Part shown: one piece after another, positions 26,575 to 35,845 of the stretch
How the letters are laid out: every line of letters starts with the position of its first letter
How positions within the stretch are numbered: position 1 is the stretch's first letter
Assembly: GCA_963720675.1 (NCBI GenBank)
Contig: CAVRGH010000010.1
Location: 2,046,001-2,110,000 of the forward strand
DNA: 64,000 nt
Direction: 5' to 3'
Source: JALHSW01 sp963720675
GTDB taxonomy: Bacteria; Actinomycetota; Acidimicrobiia; IMCC26256; PALSA-555
Translations under genes and position numbers: made by a program
The notes under the pieces: model-generated
The model's input: the letters and a program-made list of their open reading frames with translations, nothing else
Database searches by the model: none
What the model was told of the DNA's origin: nothing

Positions 26575-27790
26575 ATGGCACTGCCCGCGTTCCTGCATCC
26601 GTTCTGCCGACCCACCCGCGAGGACTTCGTCACGATCGTGCGGGGCGAAGGCGCGGTGGTCTGGGACGACCAGGGCAACGAGTACCTCGACGGCATGGCG
26701 AGCCTCTGGTGCGTCAACGTGGGCCACGGCCGGCGCGAGATCATCGATGCGGTGACCGCGCAGATGAGCGCGATCGCCGTGTACCACTGCTTCGAGCCGT
26801 TCTCGAACGAGCCGGCGGACGAGCTCGCCCGACAGATCTCGGCGCTCGCCCCGATGGCCGACGCGGCGGATCTTCTTCACCACCTCCGGCTCCGAGGCCG
26901 TGGACTCCGCGATCAAGCTCGCGCGCCTCGCCCACGTCCGGGCCGGTCGCCCCGGACGCACCCTCGTGCTGAGCCGCGGCCGCGGCTACCACGGCGTCAC
27001 GTTCGGGGGGATGGCCGCACAGGGACTCCCACCCAACCAGGAGGGGTTCGGGCCGCACGTCGAGGGGTTCGAGAACCTGCCCGCCGACGACATCGAGGCC
27101 TGGGCCGCGTTCATGGCGGAGCACGGGCACCGGGTCGCCGCCGTGCTCGCCGAGCCCGTGCAGGGCGCGGGCGGTGTGTACCCACCACCCGAAGGGTTCC
27201 TCGAGGGGCTCCGCAGACTGTGCGACCAGCACGGCGCGTACCTGATCCTCGACGAGGTCATCTGCGCGTTCGGTCGGCTCGGCGAGTGGTTCGGCGCGCA
27301 GCACTTCGGCGTGGTGCCCGACCTCATCACGTTCGCGAAAGGGGTGAGCTCGGGCTACGTCCCGCTCGGCGGCGTCGTCGTCGCGCCGTCGGTGCACGAG
27401 CCGCTCGAGACGGACGACGGTTACCTGCTGCGCCACGGACACACGTACTCCGGTCACCCGACCTGCGCGGCTGCCGGACTCGCGAACCTCGCCGTGGTGC
27501 GCGACGACGACCTCCTCGCACGGGCGCCGTCGCTCGGACAGCGCCTGTCCGAAGGGCTCCGCGCGATCGAGGCCGACGGCCTCGTCACCGACGTGCGCGG
27601 TGTGGGCGCGGTCTGGGCCGTCGGGCTCTCGCCGGACCGCGACGCGGCGAAGGTGCGCGACCGGATGCTCGGTGACGGGGTGATCTGCCGCCCCATCGGA
27701 CCCGACACGCTCGCGTTCTGTCCCCCCCTGGTCACGAGCGATGCGCAGCTGGACCGCATCGTCGACGCGCTGGCGTCGGCGCTGCGTTGA
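26575..27790 (+). CDS. class III (PLP) aminotransferase, one frameshift
   Basis: The N-terminus FCRPTREDFVTIVRGEGAVV and YLDGMASLWCVNVGHGR is typical of omega-amino acid aminotransferases. A one-base loss near 26865-26875 shifts the frame, after which IFFTTSGSEAVDSAIKLAR, LILDEVICAFGRLGEWF and the PLP-lysine region DLITFAKGVSSGYVPLGG follow. Joined length is about 405 residues, normal for the family. Amino donor unknown. Confidence 0.85.
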
Positions 27791-27861
27791 CGCAAGAATC
27801 GCCCCGAAGAGAGCCGGGATCTCGAGCGCGGCGAGCGGAGCCGCCGGACCAGGGAGGAACC

Positions 27862-28038
27862 ATGGGGAAGGGCAAGGCAGTCGCCAAGGTCGCAGCCATT
27901 GGAGCCGCCATCGGCGGAGTGATCTTCTTCTGGCGCAAGCGCCAGCACCACGACGAGACCGGCACGGACGGGTACCCGCCGGCAGCCGATGTCCCGCCTC
28001 CGGCTTCCGCGAGCCCCGGGTCCTCCTCACCGTCGTAG
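27862..28038 (+). CDS. 58-residue membrane-associated hypothetical protein
   Basis: MGKGKAVAKVAAIGAAIGGV begins a short helix that ends in a basic FWRKRQHH stop-transfer; the rest is Pro/Ser-rich. ATG 27862 is preceded by GGGAGGAACC, a strong ribosome site, which supports it over the longer reading from 27787. Confidence 0.55.
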   Translation: MGKGKAVAKVAAIGAAIGGVIFFWRKRQHHDETGTDGYPPAADVPPPASASPGSSSPS

Positions 28039-28098
28039 GGCACCGCAGTAGCGTCGACCCTCGCCGGGACGAGCGCTCCCGGCGAGGAGCGGCCACGG

Positions 28099-28965
28099 AT
28101 GGGATACCCCCAGGGCATCGGCGCCGTCGATCTGATGATCGGCTTCCCGATGCGCGACAAGAAGGCCGTCTACGAGTACCTGATGCGCGGCATCAAGGAC
28201 ACGGAGACCAAGGACGAGTTCACGTTCCCGGCCGAGTACATGTTCAAGGACGTCCCCGAAGGCGCGGACGACGACGTCGACCCCATCGACGAGGCGTTCG
28301 CCGAGATGGACAGGTACGGGGTCGACAAGGGGCTCTTCGGCAACGGCGAGCAGGCGCGTGAGGCAGCCAAGCGCTATCCGGGTCGCGTGTACAGCTCGCT
28401 CGAGGTCGACCCCAACGACGTCATGGGCTCCGTGCGCAAGATCAAGAAGGCGGTCGAGCGCCACGACCTGAAGGCGGTGACCGTGTTCCCGTCGGGCTGC
28501 CTGCCCCAGGTCCCGGTCGACGACGCCAAGCTCTACCCGGTCTACGCCGCGTGCATCGAGGCCGACATCCCCGTCATCGTGAACGCGGGCATCGCCGGGC
28601 CGCGCTTCCCGTCCGCGTGTCAGCACGTCGAGCTCTTCGACCGGGTCTGCTACGACTTCCCCGACCTGCGCATCGTGATGCGCCACGGTGCCGAGCCGTG
28701 GGAAGAGCTCGCGGTGAAGCTGATGCTCAAGTGGCCGGGTCTCTACTACATGACCTCGGCATTCGCCCCGAAGTACTACCCCAAGGCGATCATCGACTAC
28801 GCGAACACGCGCGGTGCCGACAAGATCATGTACGCGGGCTACTACCCGATGGGCCTGAGCCTCGAGCGGATCTTCACCGAGATGCCAGCGGTCCCGTTCC
28901 GCGATCACGTCTGGCCGAAGTTCCTGCGTGAGAACGCGCTGCGCGTGTTCAAGCTCGACGACTGA
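28099..28965 (+). CDS. amidohydrolase family protein (amidohydrolase_2 type)
   Basis: A 288-residue TIM-barrel protein. AVDLMIGFPMRDKKAVYEYLM, then PVIVNAGIAGPRFP and LRIVMRHGAEPWEELAVKL match the decarboxylase-like amidohydrolase_2 family, although the N-terminal HxH metal motif is not present in canonical form. It is followed 9 bp later by a second family member, so the two may form a pathway pair. Substrate unknown. Confidence 0.75.
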   Translation: MGYPQGIGAVDLMIGFPMRDKKAVYEYLMRGIKDTETKDEFTFPAEYMFKDVPEGADDDVDPIDEAFAEMDRYGVDKGLFGNGEQAREAAKRYPGRVYSSLEVDPNDVMGSVRKIKKAVERHDLKAVTVFPSGCLPQVPVDDAKLYPVYAACIEADIPVIVNAGIAGPRFPSACQHVELFDRVCYDFPDLRIVMRHGAEPWEELAVKLMLKWPGLYYMTSAFAPKYYPKAIIDYANTRGADKIMYAGYYPMGLSLERIFTEMPAVPFRDHVWPKFLRENALRVFKLDD

Positions 28966-28974
28966 GGACTCGAC

Positions 28975-30184
28975 ATGCCTGACGCCGACAAGCCTGACGA
29001 CCGCTACCTCGCTCATCTCGGCCGACACCCACGGAGGCGCGAACCACGAGGCCTACCGCGAGTACCTGGACCCGAAGTACCGCGACGACTTCGACGCCTG
29101 GCGCAACCGGTACAAGAACCCGTTCCGTGACCTCCACGGCAAGAAGCGCGATCAGAACTGGGACGACGAACGTCGATGGAGCGAGCAGGAGTCCGACGGC
29201 ACCGTCGCCGAGGTCATCTTCCCCAACACCGTCCCGCCCTTCTTCCCGACCGGCGCGGTGATCGCGCGCCCGCCGACGTCGGAGGAGTACGAGCTGCGGC
29301 ACGCGGGGATCCAGGCGCACAACCGCTGGCTGGCGGACTTCTGTGCGTCGAGCGCCGAGCGACGCGCGGGCGTCGGCCAGATCTTCCTCAACGACGTCGA
29401 CGACGCGGTCGCCGACGTGCAGTTCATCAAGGAGCACGGGCTCCGCGGGGGCGCACTGCTGCCGGGCCGCCCCGACGACTCGGAGATGCCACCGTTGTAC
29501 GACCCGGTCTACGACCCGCTGTGGGCCGCGTGCCAGGACCTCGGCGTCCCGATCACCCACCACTCGGGCCAGGGCGCGCCCGACTACGGGAAGTACTCGT
29601 TCTCGATGTTCCTCTGGATCGCCGAGACGTCGTGGTTCTCCCACCGCCCGCTCGCGCACCTGATCATCGGCGGCGTGTTCGAGCGCTTCCCGCGGCTCAA
29701 GTTCGTGATGACCGAGCAGGGTTGCGCGTGGATCCCGCCCGTGCTGCACGGACTCGACGCGTTCCACGCCCAGATGTCGTCGGGTCGGATCGGTGAGATC
29801 AACTACTCCGAGGACCAGGTGCTGCCCCTGAAGCCGTCCGAGTACTTCGCGCGGAACTGCTTCGTCGGGGTGAGCTTCCCGAGCCCGATGGAGTCGAAGG
29901 CGATGCGGAAGGTCGGCCTCGACAAGGTGATGTGGGGCAGCGACTACCCCCATCACGAGAGCACGTACCCGTACACGACCGAGGGACTCCGGCTCGCCTT
30001 CTCGGAGTGGGATCCCGACGAGGTGCGCCAGGTCACGAGTCGCACCGCGGCCGAGGTCTACGACTTCGATCTCGCCGCGCTCGCGCCCATCGCCGCCCGC
30101 GTCGGCCCGCGGGTCGACGAGGTCGCGCAGGCGCTCGATCAGGTCCCCGCGGACTCGGGGAGCCCCGCGTTCACGAATCGGTGA
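28975..30184 (+). CDS. amidohydrolase_2 family protein, one frameshift near the start
   Basis: MPDADKPDDRYL is read from ATG 28975; one extra base near 28993-29000 then leads to LISADTHGGANHEAYREYL, the usual metal-binding DTH start. Later GVPITHHSGQGAPDYG, GGVFERFPRLKFVMTEQG and MWGSDYPHHEST supply the His/Asp ligands. Joined length about 403 residues. It overlaps the ATP-grasp start (GTGA). Confidence 0.83.
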
Positions 30185-31080
30185 GCACCGGCCCGACGGT
30201 CGCGCTCGTCACCGCCCGCGTCGCGGCGGCGACCGACGTCGACCTCCCGCCCCTGCTGGAAGCGCTCGCGGGAGCCGGGCTGGCGTCCGAGGCCGCGTGC
30301 TGGGACGACCCCGACGTCGACTGGTCCCGCTTCGGGTTGGCGGTGCTGCGATCGCCCTGGGACTACGTGCCCCGCTACGCCGAGTTCCTGGCATGGCTCG
30401 CTCGGGTGGAACTGCTCACGACGGTGTTGAACCCGCCGGACGTCGTCCGATGGAGCACCGACAAGCGGTACCTGCACGACCTCGGGGCCCTCGGCGTCCC
30501 GGTGGTGCCCACGACCTTTCACGAGCCGGACGCGTCGCCACCCGGGCTCGAGCACCTCGTCGTACCACCCGCCGACGGGGACCTGGTCGTGAAGCCGGTC
30601 GTGTCCGCGGGCTCGAAGGACACGATGCGGCACTCGTCGAGGACCGGCGCGCTCGCGCACACCCACGAGCTGCTGGCGGCAGGACGCGCGGTGATGGTCC
30701 AGCCGTATCTCGCCGCGGTGGATGACGTCGGGGAGACCGGCCTCGTCTACTTCGACGGTGTCTTCTCCCATGGGTTCCGGAAGGGACCGATCCTGGGTCG
30801 CGACGCCCCGCCGACCACGGGGTTCTTCGCGGAGGAGGTGATCACGCGACGGGAGCCGGCAGCCACCGAGCTGGCCGTCGGCGCTGCGGCGCTCGGCGCG
30901 TCACCGCCCGATCTCCTCTACGCCCGGGTCGATCTCGTCCCCGACTCGAGTGGCGCGCCGGTCGTGTTGGAGCTCGAGCTCGCCGAGCCGTCATACTTCG
31001 TCTCGGTCGCCCCGGAGAGCGCAGCTCGGTTCGCGTCGTGCGTCGCGGCCCGAATCAATCGGCGCTCACGTCGAGCCTGA
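30181..31080 (+). CDS. ATP-grasp domain protein
   Basis: A 299-residue protein with the three-part layout of an ATP-grasp ligase. AVLRSPWDYVPRYAEFLAWL precedes DKRYLHDLGALGVPVVPTTF and DGDLVVKPVVSAGSKDT (nucleotide-binding lysine). YARVDLVPDSSGAPVVLELELAEPSYF carries the Mg2+-binding acidic residues. It would ligate a carboxylate to an amine or thiol. The 4-bp overlap with the amidohydrolase suggests shared metabolism; the substrate is unknown. Confidence 0.8.
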   Translation: MSTGPTVALVTARVAAATDVDLPPLLEALAGAGLASEAACWDDPDVDWSRFGLAVLRSPWDYVPRYAEFLAWLARVELLTTVLNPPDVVRWSTDKRYLHDLGALGVPVVPTTFHEPDASPPGLEHLVVPPADGDLVVKPVVSAGSKDTMRHSSRTGALAHTHELLAAGRAVMVQPYLAAVDDVGETGLVYFDGVFSHGFRKGPILGRDAPPTTGFFAEEVITRREPAATELAVGAAALGASPPDLLYARVDLVPDSSGAPVVLELELAEPSYFVSVAPESAARFASCVAARINRRSRRA

Positions 31081-31089
31081 TGAGGCCGA

Positions 31090-31920
31090 TCAGCCCAGGT
31101 TGTTGTCCCCGGCGAGGAACGAGAGATCGAGCTGGCCGGTCATGAGCGCGCCGAGCGTGCCGCCGTCGGTGACGAAGTTCTCACCCGACACGTAGGAGGC
31201 AGCCGGACTGTTGAGGAAGATGAGCGGGTACGCCTGCTCCTCGGGCGTCGAGCGTCGCCCGGCGCCCCCGGTGAACGCGTCGATCATCTCCTTGCCGGCG
31301 AAGTCCTCGAACGCCGGCATCATCGGCGTGTCGGTCGGCCCGGGGCTGATGCAGTTGACCCGGACGTTGCGCTTCGAGAAGCCCATCGCGGCGTACAGCG
31401 TCCAGACGATGATCGCCTCCTTCGACGGCGCGTATCCCGTTGCGATGTCGTCGGGGTGCTCCTCACACCAGGCCTTCGCGGCCGCGAAGCCCTCGGTGGT
31501 GATGAGCGGCATCCACTTCGCGATGTTGGCGAGGAAGCCGCTGCCCGCCGTCGACGAGATGCTGGCGATCGCGCCGCCGTCGGTCATGCGGTCGGCGCAG
31601 AGCTCGGCGAGGTGCCGCATCGCGACGAAGTTCACGATCATCGTGTCGAGGTCCGAGAACGGTGGCCCGGGGAGCCCGGCGCAGTTGAACAGCGCGTGGA
31701 CGGTGCCGCCGATCTGGTCGATGGCCGCGGCCGTCGCGTCGGCGTCCTTGAGATCGACCGTCTGGAAGCTGGCGACGTCGACCGGCGGGTCCTTGAGGTC
31801 GAGCACGTGGATCTCGGCGCCGAGGTTCGCCAGCTCGGTGACCGTCGCGGCACCCATGCCCGCGCCACCACCACCGCTCACGACGACGCGCATCCCCTCG
31901 TAGCTCCACTGCGACGCCAC
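31090..31920 (-). CDS. short-chain dehydrogenase/reductase
   Basis: A 276-residue classical SDR. The cofactor motif is VVSGGGGAGMGAAT, the NAG-equivalent is FNCAGLPG, and the catalytic YxxxK is YAPSK. An insertion before that tyrosine (TEGFAAAKAWCEEHPDDI) resembles hydroxysteroid-type or coniferyl-alcohol-type reductases. GTG start at 31920. Confidence 0.86.
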   Translation of the reverse strand: MASQWSYEGMRVVVSGGGGAGMGAATVTELANLGAEIHVLDLKDPPVDVASFQTVDLKDADATAAAIDQIGGTVHALFNCAGLPGPPFSDLDTMIVNFVAMRHLAELCADRMTDGGAIASISSTAGSGFLANIAKWMPLITTEGFAAAKAWCEEHPDDIATGYAPSKEAIIVWTLYAAMGFSKRNVRVNCISPGPTDTPMMPAFEDFAGKEMIDAFTGGAGRRSTPEEQAYPLIFLNSPAASYVSGENFVTDGGTLGALMTGQLDLSFLAGDNNLG

Positions 31921-32120
31921 TGCTGCCTCCTCGTCCCCGCGTGCTTCGCGAGCGCACGGAGACTACCGGGGTCGGTCGAGACGATCCCTGGCCCCGAGAC
32001 TGCTCGGAGCGCTCTCGACGCCACCCTCCGCGGTCACTAGCCTTCGGACTCCCTGGCGGTTGCGAGTCCGCCGTCGGGGGACGGGCAGCGGCGGCGGGCT
32101 GTGGGGAACAGGCGGACGGC

Positions 32121-33254
32121 GTGGCGGAACTGCAAGGTCCGGCTCCCGAGCGGGTCGGGCAATGGCTCTATCCCCTCTCGGGACCCGGGCGACGGATCAC
32201 GACCTCGAGCGGATCCTTCGCCGCGGATCACCGCAAGCTCCGCACGGCCGCCCTGGCCGGGACCGTCCGGGACGGCTCCGGTCCCTTCGACCGGGGCTTC
32301 CTGACCGTCGCCGACGGCGACCGCCTCTGGTTGCACGACCCGGTCGGCATCGTCGGCCTCGCCCGGGTCACCTCGCACACGGGTCGGCCCTCGCCATCGG
32401 TCACCTTCCGCGTCGAGCGTGCCGCGACCCGGGTGCTCGCTCAGGACCCGGTGCCGACCGCGCTCCTCCGCCGTTGGCTGCGATCGTCCCCGCGCCAGCC
32501 GATCGAGCTCTCCCACGACCACGTCCTCACCGAGGGACTCGAGTGGTGGCTCGACCAGCTCGACACCCGCGACCGGCACCGGCTCGAGCCGATCGGGATC
32601 TCGTCGCTGCGCGAGGTCGCGGCCCGCCATCGTGATCGGCTCGACGACCCGACCGTCGCCGCGACCGTCCGCGCCTTCCGGGCGCGCGACCTCGCGGTCG
32701 GCCTGCCGACCGGCAAGGCGCGCGTCGCCGACCTCGTCGCGCGCAACGGCAACGGACTTGCGATCGCCCGGATCGTGCACCAGAGCGGCGACCGCGGCCG
32801 TCGTGTGGTGCTCGATTCGCTCGGTGGGCTCTCGTGGTATGCGCGGTCGCTCGCGGCCGAGGCACCCGAGCTGGGCCTTCGCCCCGACCTGTGGTTCGTC
32901 TTCAGCCAGACGCCCGACGACGACCTCGCGCGGTTCCTCGAGGACGAGGGTCGGTCGGTCGCGTGGCTCGAGGGTACCGAGCTGCACCTCGGCACCGCGA
33001 CGTCGGTGCAGTGGCCTCTCCCGCGGAGCGTCGTCGTCCCGCGAGAGCAACCGTCGAAGCCACGCCTCGTCGTGGCCCCGGTCGCGAAGCCCCCTTCACG
33101 CGCGAAGACGGAGGACGACTCGGGAAGCCATAGCGCGTGGGCCGACCACCTGGTGCAGCTCGACGACCTCGACCACGAGCGGGGCGTCTCGTCGGTGCGC
33201 GTGCAGCCACGCGACGAGTCGGACGCACACTCGCAGCACCGCCGCTCGGGCTGA
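32121..33254 (+). CDS. unknown protein with an EVE/PUA-like N-terminal region
   Basis: About 377 residues. The N-terminal 150 contain GDRLWLHDPVGIVGLARV and a following VLAQDPVPTALLRRWL, resembling EVE/PUA-like modified-base-binding folds (inference from pattern only). The middle has DLVARNGNGLAIARIVHQSG, and a domain with LRPDLWFVFSQTPDDDLARFL follows. The C-terminus is basic then Asp/His-rich. GTG 32121 is a guess; the frame is open to 31941. No known family is certain. Confidence 0.5.
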   Translation: MAELQGPAPERVGQWLYPLSGPGRRITTSSGSFAADHRKLRTAALAGTVRDGSGPFDRGFLTVADGDRLWLHDPVGIVGLARVTSHTGRPSPSVTFRVERAATRVLAQDPVPTALLRRWLRSSPRQPIELSHDHVLTEGLEWWLDQLDTRDRHRLEPIGISSLREVAARHRDRLDDPTVAATVRAFRARDLAVGLPTGKARVADLVARNGNGLAIARIVHQSGDRGRRVVLDSLGGLSWYARSLAAEAPELGLRPDLWFVFSQTPDDDLARFLEDEGRSVAWLEGTELHLGTATSVQWPLPRSVVVPREQPSKPRLVVAPVAKPPSRAKTEDDSGSHSAWADHLVQLDDLDHERGVSSVRVQPRDESDAHSQHRRSG

Positions 33255-33305
33255 GTCCGCCGCACGGGCGGATGGCGGACACCGCCCCAACCGCTATCCT
33301 GACCG

Positions 33306-33448
33306 GCGGAGGGGAGTATCCCTGACACGCCGGCGTCGTCATCACGGCTCACGCCCGGTCCCGGCGGTCCGCACCTGCGGGCGGGAGAGACCTCCAGCCA
33401 AGGAATCGACACGGTCCGCTCCGCGGCCCGTGCCCGAGCGGCTGGAGG
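33306..33448 (+). ncRNA. yybP-ykoY (Mn2+) riboswitch upstream of terC
   Basis: The conserved loop GGGGAGTA (33312-33319) and the partner loop GGAGAGACC (33384-33392) are the two hallmark junction elements, closed by a P1 stem GGCGGAG (33306-33312) with CTCC-AGCC (33392-33399). A -10-like TATCCT lies just before it (33295-33300). CCTCCAGCC (33391-33399) is also perfectly complementary to GGCTGGAGG (33440-33448), which contains the ribosome site of terC. So metal binding to the aptamer should free the ribosome site (inference). This family senses Mn2+ and commonly precedes TerC-type exporters. Confidence 0.85.
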
Positions 33449-33454
33449 AACCCC

Positions 33455-34393
33455 GTGGACGTCAGCATCTGGTTGTGGCTCGGTGTCATCGGCTTCATCG
33501 TGGCGATGCTGCTGGTCGACCTGCTCGTGTTCCAGCGCGACGCGCACGAGGTCGCGATGCGCGAGGCGATCGCGTGGAGCTGCTTCTGGATCTTCTGTGG
33601 CCTGTCCTTCGCCGGCATCATCTGGCTCATCGGCGGGGCGAAGCCTGCGGGCGAGTACGTCGCCGGGTACCTGATCGAGAAGAGCCTGTCGGTCGACAAC
33701 ATCTTCGTCTTCGCGCTGATCCTCTCGTACTTCGCGGTCCCACCGAAGTACCAGCACCGCGTGTTGTTCTTCGGCGTGCTCGGCGCGCTCGTGCTGCGCG
33801 CCGTGTTCATCGTCGCCGGCGCGGCGATTCTCGAGCAGTTCACGTGGGCGATCTACGTGTTCGGGACGTTCCTCGTCGTCACCGGCCTGCGCATGGCGTT
33901 CCACAACGACACCGAGGTACACCCCGATCGCAATCCCGTGCTCCGGCTCCTTCGCCGCGCCGTCCCGATGACGCCCGAGTACCGCGGCCAGCACTTCATG
34001 GTGCGCGACGCAGGTCGGTGGATCGCGACGCCGCTCCTGGCGGTGTTGATCGTGATCGAGACGACCGATGTCGTCTTCGCAGTGGACTCGATCCCCGCCA
34101 TCTTCGCGGTCACCGACGACACGTTCCTGGTGTTCACGTCCAACGCCTTCGCGATCCTCGGGCTGCGCGCGCTGTACTTCGTGCTCGCGGGCGCGATGGA
34201 TCGATTCGTGTACCTGAAGATCGGACTCGCCGTCGTCCTGGTGTTCGTCGGCGTGAAGATGCTGATCTCGGACTGGTGGCACATCCCGATCGGGCTCTCG
34301 CTGGGCTTCATCGCGCTCACGCTCGCGGTGGCAGTCCTCGCGTCGCTGCGCGCGACCCGGCCCGAAGCGGCCGACGAGGAGGCAACCTCATGA
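33455..34393 (+). CDS. TerC family integral membrane protein, probable Mn2+ exporter
   Basis: A 312-residue protein with about 8-9 membrane helices and the TerC signature VDSIPAIFAVTDDTFLVF, which carries the acidic metal residues; SLSVDNIFVFALIL is the repeat in the first half. GTG 33455 is 6 nt after GGAGG. Control by the Mn riboswitch supports Mn2+ export. A 43-bp segment encoding the signature is duplicated at 35248-35290. Confidence 0.9.
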   Translation: MDVSIWLWLGVIGFIVAMLLVDLLVFQRDAHEVAMREAIAWSCFWIFCGLSFAGIIWLIGGAKPAGEYVAGYLIEKSLSVDNIFVFALILSYFAVPPKYQHRVLFFGVLGALVLRAVFIVAGAAILEQFTWAIYVFGTFLVVTGLRMAFHNDTEVHPDRNPVLRLLRRAVPMTPEYRGQHFMVRDAGRWIATPLLAVLIVIETTDVVFAVDSIPAIFAVTDDTFLVFTSNAFAILGLRALYFVLAGAMDRFVYLKIGLAVVLVFVGVKMLISDWWHIPIGLSLGFIALTLAVAVLASLRATRPEAADEEATS

Positions 34394-35178
34394 CCGAACC
34401 CGTGCTCTGCTTCGGCGACGACGGTTCCGAAGGTGCGGACGGTGCCTGGGCCTGGGTCGGCGCCCAGCGCTGGCCCGGGTGGCGAGCCGAGGTCCTGACC
34501 GCACTCGAGCCGCAGCCGGGCCCGCCCCCGTCCCCTGAGGACGCGCGCCCACATCCCTGGGATCCGCCCCACCCTCGGTACTGCCCGGACACGGCTGTGT
34601 TCTCCGAGGTGGTGCACCTCCGGGCGGACGCGGAGCCCCGCTACGTGTTGAGCGGCCGCGCCGACGCCTCGTTGCTCGTGGTCGGTCCCGCCGGTGGTGG
34701 AGTGCTCCAGTCTCTCCACCTCGGGAGCACCACCGAGTACCTGCTGCACCACGCGCCGGTCCCGGTCGTGGTCGGACGCGGTGCCACCCCGGTGCGCCGC
34801 GTGCTCGTCGGCATCGACGGATCCGGGCACGCGGAGCGGGCGGCAGAGGCGCTCGCGGCGCTGCCCTGGTGCACCGAGCTCGACGCGGTCGTCCTCGCGA
34901 CGGTCGCGGGCGAAGCGTCGGTCGGGGCCGTGTCCCGCGGCCGGATCAGCTCGCTGCTCGAGCGGGCCGGGGTCGCCAAAGTGGTCGAGCGTCGCGTCGC
35001 CGGCGCGCACCACGCCGACGCGCTCCTCGACCTCGCCCGGGAGCACGCCGTCGAGCTGGTCGTCGCGGGGACGCATGGAGCGTCTTCGGTGAAGGAGGCG
35101 CTCCTCGGGTCCACCGCCGACGCGCTCGTGCGTCACGCGACCTGCTCCGTGCTCCTCGCCCGGAACGCCGGCGGTTGA
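34390..35178 (+). CDS. universal stress protein, two domains
   Basis: A 262-residue tandem Usp protein. The first domain (CFGDDGSEGADGAWAWV, then LLVVGPAGGG) is degenerate in its nucleotide site. The second (RRVLVGIDGSGHAERAA, then VVAGTHGASSVKEALLGS) looks intact. ATG 34390 overlaps the terC stop, so it is translationally coupled to it and should share the riboswitch. Confidence 0.82.
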   Translation: MTEPVLCFGDDGSEGADGAWAWVGAQRWPGWRAEVLTALEPQPGPPPSPEDARPHPWDPPHPRYCPDTAVFSEVVHLRADAEPRYVLSGRADASLLVVGPAGGGVLQSLHLGSTTEYLLHHAPVPVVVGRGATPVRRVLVGIDGSGHAERAAEALAALPWCTELDAVVLATVAGEASVGAVSRGRISSLLERAGVAKVVERRVAGAHHADALLDLAREHAVELVVAGTHGASSVKEALLGSTADALVRHATCSVLLARNAGG

Positions 35179-35248
35179 CGAGCCCGGACCGGACACGGGA
35201 GGGTGCGCATGCGGAGATCCAAGAGGAGCGTGCACTCGTGAACCCACC
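35171..35248 (+). repeat. duplicated leader, copy A (copy B at 35788-35857)
   Basis: Copy A and copy B share GCGGTTGACG, ACACGGGAGGGTGC (B: GCACGGGAGGGTGC) and the start context CGTGAACCCACC with variable DNA between. Both precede a GTG reading MNPP. This looks like a segmental copy of an intergenic leader. Confidence 0.55.
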
Positions 35249-35321
35249 AGTGGACTCGATCCCCGCCATCTTCGCGGTCACCGACGACACCCCTGACCCG
35301 CGGCGTTTGCCCCTCCGATGA
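35238..35321 (+). other. 27-codon chimeric mini-ORF carrying a TerC signature
   Basis: GTG 35238 encodes MNPP joined to VDSIPAIFAVTDDT, then PDPRRLPLR and a stop at 35321. The middle derives from a 43-bp exact copy of terC. It follows the duplicated leader. It is probably a recombination scar rather than a real gene, although it has a GAGGAG ribosome-site-like sequence upstream. Confidence 0.45.
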
Positions 35322-35362
35322 CGCGGGTATGCGCGTTCGCACCAGCGGGAGAGGAGCACGCC

Positions 35363-35757
35363 ATGGCAACGGCAACCGGGACCTTTGAGCTCCAGTCGTG
35401 GAACGAGCACACATGGGACGAGGCCGAGACCGGGGCGAAGCTGACGACGGCGAGCGTCGAGCAGGCGTTCTCGGGTGACCTCGAAGGTGAGGGCTCGGTC
35501 GAGTGGGTCATGGCGTACCGAGCCGACGGGACCGCCGAGTTCGCCGGGTTCCAGCGCGTGGCGGGGCGCCTGCACGACATGACGGGCACGCTCGTCGTGA
35601 GCTCGGTCGGCACGTTCCGGGACGGCGTCGCGCGCGGCGAGTGGAAGGTCGTCGAGGGCGCGGGCAGCGGCGAGCTGGGCACGATCACGGGTGAGGCGCG
35701 TTCGAGGCGCCCGCCGGGCCGGAGGCGAAGTTCAGCTTGCGCTACGACACCGCCTGA
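35363..35757 (+). CDS. DUF3224 domain protein, one frameshift
   Basis: ATG 35363 follows GGAGAGGAG. ATATGTFELQSWNEHTWDEA and later GSVEWVMAYRADGTAEFAGF match the lipocalin-like DUF3224 family. Near 35696-35702 a single base is missing; after it AFEAPAGPEAKFSLRYDTA reaches a TGA at 35755-35757, the usual family ending. About 131 residues. Function unknown. Confidence 0.8.
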
Positions 35758-35845
35758 AGACGCACGACCGAACCCGGCGCGTCCGCCGCGGTTGACGGGC
35801 CGGGATCGCGCACGGGAGGGTGCTGCCCGGACAGGGAGTGCAGCC

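Noticed and set aside
26741..28096. Minus-strand 451-codon frame opposite the aminotransferase
   Set aside because: Composition is Arg/Pro-rich, and the plus strand has all the PLP enzyme motifs.
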